Of a DNA stretch of 30,127 nt, positions 22,376 to 30,127 are shown piece by piece. Under the pieces are notes generated by a model. That model was not told where the DNA came from and did not search any database. It saw only the letters and a list, made by a program, of their open reading frames with translations. The stretch lies in contig CALSCP010000957.1 in NCBI GenBank assembly GCA_943704425.1, forward strand, positions 25,158-55,284, written 5' to 3'. Made by a program: the position numbers and the translations under genes. Position 1 is the stretch's first letter; every line of letters begins with the position of its first letter. The DNA is from Ministeria vibrans ATCC 50519 (lineage: Eukaryota; Opisthokonta; Filasterea).

Positions 22376-23712
22376 ATGGCGCTTCGTGCCATCGCCCTCA
22401 GCTTCGGCGTCACTCCCCAACGGGGATTTCTTCCACCTGAAGACCCTCTTGATCAACTTCCGGCTCCCTTCAACGCCTGGGACGAGGCAGCTGCGTCAAT
22501 TCCGTCTCTTCTCGCAACGCAGACAGTGCGAAGCACTCTGGCACGCCTTCCACTGCTGGACGCTTCACAGCTCACAGATGAGCGCCAGCTTCAACTGGCA
22601 GCTCACGAACTTGCCTACCTTACACATGCGTACCTTTGGTGCGAAGGCGACGCCGGAGTTGTTCACGAGATCCCGTCGAACCTCGCTGTTCCCCTCGAGG
22701 CAGTCACCGCGCAACTTGGCCTTCCACCAGTGATCACACACAGCAAAGCGTGTCTTTGGAACTGGGCTGTCATTGACAATGACCATCCCGACCGACTGTG
22801 TGCCGACAACCTTCGAGTGCTGCACTACGTGAGCGACTGTGGCCGAGACGAAGAGTGGTTCTTTGTCGCAACTGCCGCCCTGGAAGCCATTGGCGCAGCT
22901 GCCATCGCTGCCATCATAGACTTTTACGACCAGCAAGCAAGTGCCCTTTCCACACTCCACCGCATCCGCGACACGCTCCAGCAGATGCGCACGGCGCTTA
23001 TGCGTCTCCCCGAGCACTGTCAACCCTCCGTCTTCTACGACCAACTGCGGCCCTTCCTCGCCGGCTCCAAGGGCAACCCCACCCTTCCCTCGGGCCTCGT
23101 CTACCAACACTGCTTCAACAATAGCCCCCAGCACTTCAGCGGTGCCTCGGCCGCTCAGTCGTCTCTTCTGCAGGCCATCGACATTGCCCTGCGTGTCCAC
23201 CACGCACCTCAAGACCCCACTGAAACCGACGCAGACTCCTTTCTCGCTCAAATGCGCCATTACATGCCTAAGAATCACCGTCTCTTTCTTGAAGCTCTTC
23301 AGGCGGGTCCAAACGTGAGAAAGAGATATAAAAAGAGATATGAAAGGGTAACGAATACTATCTCAACTTAGATTCGCGAGTGTCTCACCGACAAAGAAAC
23401 GACAGTAGCATACAAAGAGTGCGTCGAAGGTACTACAAAAATGAGTTAGAAATCACAGCGCTTAATCTCTCTCTCTATCACTTTGTTTCCCTCTTCCTCG
23501 CTCACTTTGTTTCTTTTCCCCCCTTCTCTCTTTCAGCGCTTGAACAATTTCGCGACGGACACATTCAAATTGTCGCACTGTATATTATTTCACAGAAACA
23601 CCGCGTCAATAAAAGTCAGAGTTTGCAGGCAATGGGCACCGGAGGAACCAATTTGATGGGATTCCTCAAACATGTTCGAGACGAGACTATCAACGCGAAG
23701 CATGTCGAATAA
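22376..23712 (+). CDS. IDO: Indoleamine 2,3-dioxygenase, 390 aa
   Basis: Exons 22376-23314, 23372-23429 and 23537-23712. A heme dioxygenase that opens the indole ring of L-tryptophan to N-formylkynurenine, the first step of the kynurenine pathway, normally cytosolic. Family blocks appear in order: PLDQLPAPFNAWDEAA near residue 25, LTHAYLWCEGDAG, LGLPPVITHSKACLWNWAVID, DEEWFFVATAALEAIGAAA, FSGASAAQSSLLQAIDIAL, and at the C-terminus HIQIVALYIISQKHR and GTGGTNLMGFLKHVRDET. His341 in the last exon matches the proximal heme-ligand His of IDO. Length fits the family (about 390-450 aa). All key blocks are intact, so the enzyme is probably active. The last intron carries CACTTTGTTT motif copies. Start chosen at the only upstream ATG in frame near the conserved N-terminus. 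Confidence 0.95.
23430..23536 (+). repeat. CACTTTGTTTC motifs in IDO intron 2
   Basis: Two copies, ATCACTTTGTTTCC (about 23478) and CTCACTTTGTTTCTTTTCCC (about 23501), lie in the pyrimidine-rich 3' half of the intron, just before the acceptor. There is no long (CT)n here. Confidence 0.8.
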
Positions 23713-23921
23713 AAAAAGGAGAAAAAAAAACTAAAAACTTAAAAACTTTGTGTGACCACCGGTTGCCATTGGGCTCATGCTGCGTATATATTTGGGATTA
23801 CATGTTCTCGTGATGTGCTCGCTCACACCCCCTTGAGATTCTTGCTTGTGAAACACAAAAAATTGTGAGTGTGTGTGTGTGTACATGACTGGTGGTACAG
23901 GTGTCGGTAGCGGTTTCAGTC
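23713..23921. other. Convergent 3' intergenic spacer
   Basis: 209 bp between the stop codons of the IDO gene and the acyltransferase-like gene. It contains A-runs at about 23712-23735 and a (GT)n at about 23868-23881. No gene is seen. Confidence 0.6.
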
Positions 23922-25260
23922 TTACAGTGCGCTCCGCAACGCACCAATGACCTTCTCATGAAACTGTCGAATCGTATCGCGATGCCAAAAGTACGGCACA
24001 TAAGGATGCGTAAGGGTCAACTGGCCATTCATCGAATGGACAATAGTCGCAGTGCCGGGCGACGGCGGAACGTGCGTTAGAATGCGGAAAGACTGGAGAG
24101 AGACTTGCTTGTCGGCACTGGCACAGGAGAGGCCCATGCGTGTCATGTCGCCGTAATTGTTTGTCAGGTACAGTCCGTTGGGGTACGAGAGTGTCATTTC
24201 TCCTATAAATATGATATGAATTAGGTTGAGTGTGTCTGTGGGTGTGTGTGAGTGTGCGGGTACTTAGAGAGGCCAAAGGACGCTTTGAGGCGACTTCCGC
24301 TTTGAGACTCTCTCGCAATTTCGTAGAGTCGTGCCAGAAGAATTCGCTTGCGTTGCGATGCAGAGCAAATGGAACGATGGCTTGAGTGCCAGGTGTTGCA
24401 AAGAAGTCTTGAGGGAGTCCCACAAACTGTCGTGTGTCTACGACGCACGAAGCAACACAGTCGACTGTTTCACTTGCGCTGTCGTTCGCGTCGGCTTTTG
24501 CGTTTCGCTCGTTGAGCCACAGCTGCGCGTGGGCCGCCGCGACCTGCACAGCAGACCACACCGATGATCCATGTGCGTGCGTTGCTTCCGTCAGCTTTTG
24601 CGTCTCTGCAGCCGACAGAGTGACACGAAGATACTCCCACACATGCTGAGCGGGAAAGGGCGGCGGCTCATCGCTCGACGTTGGAAGGCCAAGGACACGG
24701 TCGCACTCGCTGTGCAGCGACACAGCGTCGATGGGCGGCGGTGGCGGCATCTCTTCTTCCGTCGGCAGTGCGGCAAACCAGTCGACAGGGGTCGTGGGAA
24801 GCGGCGTGGCGGCGGTGGGGTCGACGAGCGCTGAGCCCGCAATCAGAATGGACCGTGCGTCGGCGATGCCGTGGTGCGCATACACCAGAAAGCTGCAGGT
24901 GTACGTGTCGTCTGCAACCGCCTGCTGGTCGTCGTACTCGATCAGGACCACGTCGATCAGGCTCGCGTGGAGATCGCGCACTTGCGCAACCACCTCGCGC
25001 GCGCACTTCCCAACGGCCCCCGCACTCGCCACACGCACCACGCGCAAGGGAATCCGATCGCCGCGCGCCCCCTCAAAGCTATGCTTGTCGGGCCCCAGCA
25101 CCACACGAGTGTACGGCTGTCGTGCGCGCAGCACAGCGAGTGCCGATGCAAACGCTTCTTCGGTGAGTCGCTCGCGCCGTCCCCTTGCCTCAAACAGCCC
25201 GGCGATCACCAGCTGGTAGCTGAACATGGCGTCCTGAAATCTATTGAGTGGTTGGGACAT
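23922..25260 (-). CDS. Condensation / alcohol O-acyltransferase-like protein, 425 aa
   Basis: Exons 25260-24264 and 24202-23922 join in phase. The start MSQPLNRFQDAMFSYQLV fits the usual beginning of the PapA5/alcohol-acetyltransferase/NRPS-condensation superfamily (CoA-dependent acyltransferase fold). The catalytic motif HHxxxD is present as HHGIAD at about residues 129-134, followed by Ala where Gly is usual. NNYGDMTRMGLS in exon 2 sits where the second conserved region near the solvent channel would be. Length (about 425 aa) suits a single two-lobed domain with no carrier or adenylation module. It should move an acyl group from a thioester to an alcohol or amine; substrates are unknown. 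The C-terminus ends with DTIRQFHEKVIGALRSAL, a helix typical of the fold. Stop TAA at 23922-23924. Confidence 0.7.
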
Positions 25261-25419
25261 TGGTAGCGATAAAAAAAGTTTAATTACAAAATTCAAAAAT
25301 AAATAGAGAATCAAGTCTAAACAACACAAAAAAAAACAAAGCAAAGAGCAGCACAATACTTCCGCCGTAGACTTCCAGACGAGAATAATCATAATAAAAA
25401 TTGTAGTAATGTAGTTAGT
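25261..25419. other. Spacer between two minus-strand genes
   Basis: 159 bp of AT-rich sequence, with an A-run (about 25329-25338). It holds the 3' end of the SCYL2 gene and the promoter of the acyltransferase-like gene. No distinct element is recognised. Confidence 0.5.
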
Positions 25420-25732
25420 TTATCCGAGAAAGTCTTCAAGATCTTTGTTGCTGAGTGTCACAGGCGGACGCGAAGCAGTAGCGGGAGCGGCGGGCTGACT
25501 GAAAGGGTTTGCGGAAGTGCTCATTGGCTGCATCGGCTGACTAAACAGGTTGCCCATCTGCGACTGTTGTTGTTGTTGTTGTTGCGGCTGCGACTGCCCA
25601 AAGGCAGGTGCCAGTCCAAAGAGTCCCGGACCACCCGTCTGCTGTGGCTGCATCGTGCTACCACCCATGGAAGATTGATACTGAGGGGTGGTCGTCCCAA
25701 CGCCAGCAAATATACCACTGCTCTGAGGGGGG

Positions 25733-25801
<69 letters not shown>

Positions 25802-25882
25802 CGAATCCGTTCTTGCTGTTGCTGTTGCTGCTGCTTCTGCTGTTGAATCTGTGCCTGACGTGCCTTTTCCTGCTCTTCCTTC

Positions 25883-25920
<38 letters not shown>

Positions 25921-27271
25921 GCGCATTCTCTCTTGCTGCTGTTGCTGTTGACGCATCTTCTCCTGCTGCTGTTGTTCCATCTGCGCCTGACGCGCGCTCT
26001 CCTGTTCCTCCTTCGCCCGACGTGCATTGTCATCGGGAGTGTGTTGCTGTGCCTTCTTCTCCTCCAGCGCCTGTACACCGCTCCCAAACATCAGCTGATC
26101 AGCGGGCATTCCTTTAAGACTGTTCTCAAGCACATCGCGACTCAGTGCGGGAGTGGGCTGCAACAACCCCCACGTCGGCTCATCCGTCGATGGCCCCTGG
26201 CCCATCATGTCGTCCAGCAACGCAAGTAGCTGTGGGTTCTTCTTCTCCTCCTCTCCACCCACACCAGCACCACCACTGCTCCCCATTGCACTAAGCACTC
26301 CTTCCTCCTGCGGTACCACGGTACGCGCAGTGGCACCCTGCATTCCACTAAAGAGTGACTCCCCCGTGTCAGGCACACTCCCACTCGGCGCCACAGGTGC
26401 ACCAGCACTCTCTAAAACATACATACACACATATTATTAAGTCATTGAGTGAGAATATCACACACAAAAACGAATGCACAATCAAATTAAAAAAAAACAC
26501 ACATAGAAACATGCGTACGTCCTGGCATGCGGTTCAACGGCCTATCCCATCCGTCCTGCGCCATCAGTGCCTCCATTCGACTCAACTCCTGCGCTCCCTC
26601 CTCCTCATCCTTCTTATTAGTACTGCCCCCTTTCACTCCCACTCCTTGTGCCGTCACTGTCCTCTGTCCCTCCGTAATCCCTTCAACTCCCTTTCGCTGC
26701 TCATCCAACTATAAACAACAAACAGTAATCGGAGTCAAAGACTTGTTCCCTACACGCACACGCTCTCTCTCTCTCTTTCTCTCTTCACATCTGACAGAGA
26801 TTCACACACGCACAATCAATCAATCTCTATCGCTGTTTTCTTACACGTGACATCTGAGCGAGTTTTCCCATAAACTCATTCTCAACCACTGACAACATGT
26901 GGCGTGTCACACTCATAAATGTCCCAAACTGTTTGTCATTCAGTCCTAATTGACAACAACAACAACAAACCAAACAACAAAGTTAAATTAAGAATATTTT
27001 TCTGTTTTCTTTCAAACCGGATTCAACAGAGAGAGGAACAATAAAGGGAATGGCTCTTTGCGCAATCATAATTGGCTAAAGGAAAACACAATCAATATCA
27101 TGTTTATGTTACTCAATTTTGTTTCCTTTCTTACTTCCAAACCAATTCTTTTGTGCTTGATGATGAGATCGTAAAGACCCAAAATGGCCATAAGAACTCC
27201 CGGCTGAGAAATATAAAAGTAGAGAGAAATGTGAGATGTGTTTGACTCATATTTTTCTCTCTCGCGTTTTA

Positions 27272-27360
<89 letters not shown>

Positions 27361-27644
27361 CATTATTCTCTTATAAACATAATAAATTTATTATAATAAA
27401 CATATCGACACGCATCATTAAAATAAAAATATACTATATTACCTCTCTGGAAGGAATCTGCTCGAGCATTGGCAACACCATCTCCACCACAATCCATCGA
27501 TCGAGCGCATCCAACAGCTTAGACAGCGACACTAGACCATTCACGCGAACTGCAAGACTGTCGGTGTCCAGAATCAGCTGTGTGATTCGCGGTAAGAGTG
27601 CGTTCTTGAGTGCTCCAAATTCAATCATCGATGCGAAGCTAAAT

Positions 27645-27677
<33 letters not shown>

Positions 27678-29193
27678 TGATCAGAATCGCCATCATATGA
27701 CTCTCACAAACACAGACCACTCACTTTGGGACAATCTGCAGACAACGCAACTGAATCTCCTGACTCTCACTCTCCAGTGCACGATAAAGAATGGGAAGGA
27801 CGTGCTGTTGTGCCTCCTTCTCATTGGATTTGGACAGCAGTAGCTCCATTTTCTGCATGAGAATCAGCAGAATTTGAACGGGCTCTTGAAGTGGGAAGAT
27901 GGGAACGAGACACGGAAAAATTTCGCGCATAAACTCATCTAAATAAGTGATGCGTTTTGATCAGTAGAGGAAGAGGAACGGCGTTGAAAGAGCTGGGGTT
28001 ACGGTTAGACTTGGGGTTATCAAAATTTGAGATGGGAAATGTTTTATAGGGCTACCTTTGGGACACGTTTCAGCAATGAGAAGAATGTTGGGAAGCACAA
28101 AGGGAATCATGAGTGGATTTCGCAGCTCAGAGCGCAAAGAGGTCAGCACTTTTTGCATTGTGACGCGATGAGAAAGTTTGGGAAGGACAACCGGAAGATT
28201 TCCTTTGAGGAACTGTGGGAAAAAGAAAAAAAAAAACAAAGAGAGAGTTACTACGAATAACCTACTCTGGGTGTTTGTTACCTTTGCTTTCATGACATCT
28301 TCTTTACTGACAATGGATTCAAGAAAGCGCAGAGTGAGCACCATCACATTGTCAAAGTAGGCACACTGTGCAAGAACATGCGGAGTGGGACGCTGGTGGG
28401 GCGTCGACGACAAGCAACGCGAAATGTCGAGTCTGAGTGGAGACAGAAAGACAGGCAGAAAAAAAAAAGAGTAAATTGATACTTATTTTTTGTGCGGTGG
28501 TACCTGAGCTCTTGTGGGAGTGACGAGAGATCCAGTTGAGAGCGCAGGCGATCAATGGTTGATCGGTAGGCACTCACATTGCCCTTTGCGTCCAGAAGGA
28601 CTTTCCCGCGATTGAACGCAGCAAAAATGACACAAGCGAGAGAGAAGACGTCCGAGGCGGGCGATGGAGAGCTCTCCAGGACCAGCTCGGGTGCTTGGTA
28701 GCTCAGGTTCGACTGTTGATACACCGGCACTGAAGCATTCCTACAACACCACCAAAGAAAAATGCAACTGTTGGTTCACACCCTCTCCCTCTCTTGTCCT
28801 TTTTGTATGTACCATTGCTGAAAGGTCGTGGTCCCCTGCAACAATTAAAAAAACACTCGTTTAGTATCCCATACTAAAATATACACAATTTTATTTACTT
28901 GAAGATTGAAGGAGAAGTCAAAGCCGGCGAGTTTCCAATCGCCAGTTGCGGTGATCATGACACTAGTGGGTGTCAGGTTGCCGTGAATAAGACGCACCGC
29001 ATCGCCGTGGATGAACGCAAGTGCCTAGACAAAAAATATGAGCTCTCCGTGCCTCTCCCTCTCTGTCCCATGCCTCTCTCTCTGTGCCTCTCCCTCTATG
29101 TGTCATGCCTCCCTCTCTGTGTCTCTCCATCTCTGTACCTCTCCCTCTCTATATCTCTCCCTCTCTGTGTCTCTCCGTCTCTGTATCTCTCTG

Positions 29194-29276
<83 letters not shown>

Positions 29277-29881
29277 CTCTCCCTCCCTCTCTGTATCTCT
29301 CCCTCTCCCCTCTCCATGCCCCTCCCTCTCCTTTTCTGTTGTTGTCTGATTACTTGAGTGATTTGAAGCAGACCAAACTGGCACTCGAGCTCCTCCAGCA
29401 CAAACTCCTTCAAGGGTGGCGGCACCGGCGCAAGGTTGTCGAACTGGCCCAGCGCATTGGCAAGCGAACAGAACAGAGGCTCCGTGGCAAACGCAAGCAT
29501 CTCGTTGGCATCCTCAAGGGGAGCGAGCACCTTCAAAATGTTTGGGTGTCTGAAACGCCATAACAATAAAATGATACAATTTTATGAACAGTGAATCAGA
29601 AAAGAAAAGAAGAAAAAAAACCGCACTGGTTCACTCGCATACCGCAGCCTGACAAGGTACTGTGCGCCCGCCTTAAGCAGCTCGGCGACTCGCTCGCGGT
29701 CCTTCTTCGGAATCCACTTGCGTTCAAAGACAAACACTGACGCGCGTTGTCCCGTCGTCTTGTGCCGCGCTGCGTGCACTTTCCAGATCAGCCCCGGTCC
29801 CGCCGATCCGATCAGTCGACCCAGTTCATACTCGCGCAGCACTGGGTGTCCCAGTACTGCCGTTTGGATTTTCTTCAACAT
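25420..29881 (-). CDS. SCYL2: SCYL2-like pseudokinase (CVAK104 family), 982 aa
   Basis: Exons (high to low) 29881-29643, 29549-29354, 29024-28899, 28835-28813, 28740-28504, 28432-28282, 28212-28056, 27938-27725, 27638-27443, 27203-27135, 27075-27018, 26945-26845, 26708-26519, 26411-25420; phases close. The kinase-like domain opens with VLGHPVLREYELGRLIGSAG. The catalytic HRD is HGN (159-161) and DFG is GFD (179-181), so it should be catalytically dead, as SCYL proteins are. HEAT-like repeats follow: LPKLSHRVTMQKVLTSL, PFVLPNILLIAETCPK, EPVQILLILMQKMELLLSK, LAVRVNGLVSLSKLLDALD, all close to animal SCYL2. The last exon is disordered, with several poly-Q tracts, an NPF motif (EH-domain ligand) and the end DLEDFLG, like the vertebrate D-L-x-D-L-F-G tail. 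SCYL2 works with clathrin and adaptors in endosome/Golgi trafficking. It is divergent from AP-3 delta. Confidence 0.95.
25560..25980 (-). repeat. Poly-glutamine (CAG/CAA) tracts in the SCYL2 last exon
   Basis: On the coding strand there are pure blocks of CAA and of CAG. The longest (about 25734-25800) has roughly ten CAA codons followed by about ten CAG codons. Others lie at about 25567-25584, 25818-25850, 25892-25920 and 25935-25975. Codon blocks are homogeneous rather than mixed, as expected from recent slippage. Confidence 0.9.
27274..27360. repeat. (TAA)n microsatellite in SCYL2 intron 9
   Basis: An almost perfect TAA repeat of about 29 units, inside the intron between exons ending at 27443 and starting at 27203. 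Confidence 0.95.
27641..27674. repeat. (CA)n microsatellite in SCYL2 intron 8
   Basis: A pure CA repeat of about 16 units lies directly next to the acceptor of the SCYL2 exon that starts at 27638. On the coding strand it is (TG)n within the 3' part of the intron. Confidence 0.9.
29040..29330 (+). repeat. (CT)n-rich satellite-like block in SCYL2 intron 2
   Basis: Irregular units of CTCTCCCTCTCTGTGTCT/ATCT repeat at about 29045-29190. A pure (CT)n follows (about 29195-29271), then more of the same units to about 29330. The host gene is on the other strand. Confidence 0.9.
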
Positions 29882-30001
29882 TGAAAAAATTTGGCCTTCG
29901 GGAAATGGGAATTTTCAATCGATTACGATCATTAATTGTGATTTGTGAATGAACAATAAACATCAAAATTATTAATTTTATCTTATTATTGTTTCTTTGT
30001 C
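29882..30001. promoter_or_regulatory. Divergent promoter region, SCYL2 / AP-3 delta
   Basis: Only 120 bp between two start codons. It contains AATCGATTA at 29918-29926, the same core as in the SNAPC1/IDO promoter region. Very AT-rich toward AP-3 delta. Confidence 0.55.
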
Positions 30002-30075
30002 ATGTTTGAGAAGTCGCTGAGCGACCTCATCCGTGGCATCCGGGCCAACAAGAACAACGAAGTACACTCCCAATC

Positions 30076-30127
<52 letters not shown>
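30002..30127 (+). CDS. AP3D1: AP-3 complex subunit delta, first exon only (cut by window edge)
   Basis: Exon 1 is 30002-30061, 20 codons, phase 0, ending at a gtacac donor; the rest of the window is intron. The encoded peptide begins MFEKSLSDLIRGIR followed by Asn/Lys-rich residues. This matches the conserved start of AP-3 delta adaptins, M-F-x-K-x-L-x-D-L-V/I-R-G-I-R, in animals and fungi. AP-3 delta is a large subunit of the adaptor that sorts cargo from endosomes or Golgi to lysosome-related compartments. Only the first 20 residues are visible, but this N-terminus is very characteristic. Confidence 0.8.
30078..30127 (+). repeat. (CT)n tract at the start of AP-3 delta intron 1, continuing past the window
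   Basis: At least 45 bp of pure CT repeat from about 30082 to the last base, starting about 20 bp after the splice donor. Confidence 0.95.

Noticed and set aside
22565-23278. 237-aa minus-strand ORF opposite IDO
   Set aside because: Shadow of the IDO coding exon; the plus strand has the full set of conserved IDO blocks.
25567-26229. Poly-Leu and poly-Ala/Val ORFs opposite SCYL2
   Set aside because: Reverse-strand translation of CAG/CAA glutamine repeats; no start context or homology.

Overview
This window looks like nuclear DNA of an intron-rich unicellular eukaryote. Almost every gene is interrupted by GT-AG introns of about 50-560 bp, the introns are AT- and microsatellite-rich, and TAA, TAG and TGA all end genes, so the standard code is in use. 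The gene set (kinesin-8, SNAPC1-like, indoleamine 2,3-dioxygenase, SCYL2 pseudokinase, AP-3 delta) is eukaryotic. Short TTAGGG runs in an intron hint at a TTAGGG-type telomere. I cannot name the species; a free-living protist is the best guess. I traced exons by hand and accepted a model only when all splice phases joined. They close exactly for kinesin, the SCCPDH-like gene, IDO, the HHxxxD acyltransferase-like gene, SCYL2 and the 27-exon giant gene. One junction in the SNAPC1-like gene is less certain.

Layout, left to right. (1) 2-2320, +: the 3' part of a leucine-rich-repeat protein built from about 25 near-identical 69-bp units. (2) 2321-4281: no intact gene; it holds a decayed non-LTR retrotransposon 3' end on the minus strand (about 3096-4140). 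(3) 14458-4282, -: one giant gene of 27 exons encoding a secreted protein of about 2509 aa. It has a clear signal peptide, no family I recognise over most of its length, a LamG/concanavalin-like domain and a Cys-rich tail. This is the most novel item in the window. (4) 14621-18325, +: kinesin-8. (5) 18567-20300, +: saccharopine-dehydrogenase-like oxidoreductase. (6) 22136-20402, -: SNAPC1/SNAP43-like snRNA-gene transcription factor. (7) 22376-23712, +: indoleamine 2,3-dioxygenase. (8) 25260-23922, -: condensation/O-acyltransferase-like HHxxxD protein. (9) 29881-25420, -: SCYL2 pseudokinase with a poly-Q tail. (10) 30002 onward, +: first exon of AP-3 delta.

The genes do not form an operon. Three divergent pairs share short intergenic regions: giant gene/kinesin (162 bp), SNAPC1/IDO (239 bp) and SCYL2/AP-3 delta (120 bp). 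The last pair puts two clathrin/adaptor trafficking genes head to head. A non-coding layer runs through the introns of most genes: long (CT)n tracts, all on the plus strand whatever the orientation of the host gene, often preceded by copies of a CACTTTGTTTCT motif. This looks like a dispersed repeat family or microsatellite-seeding element.
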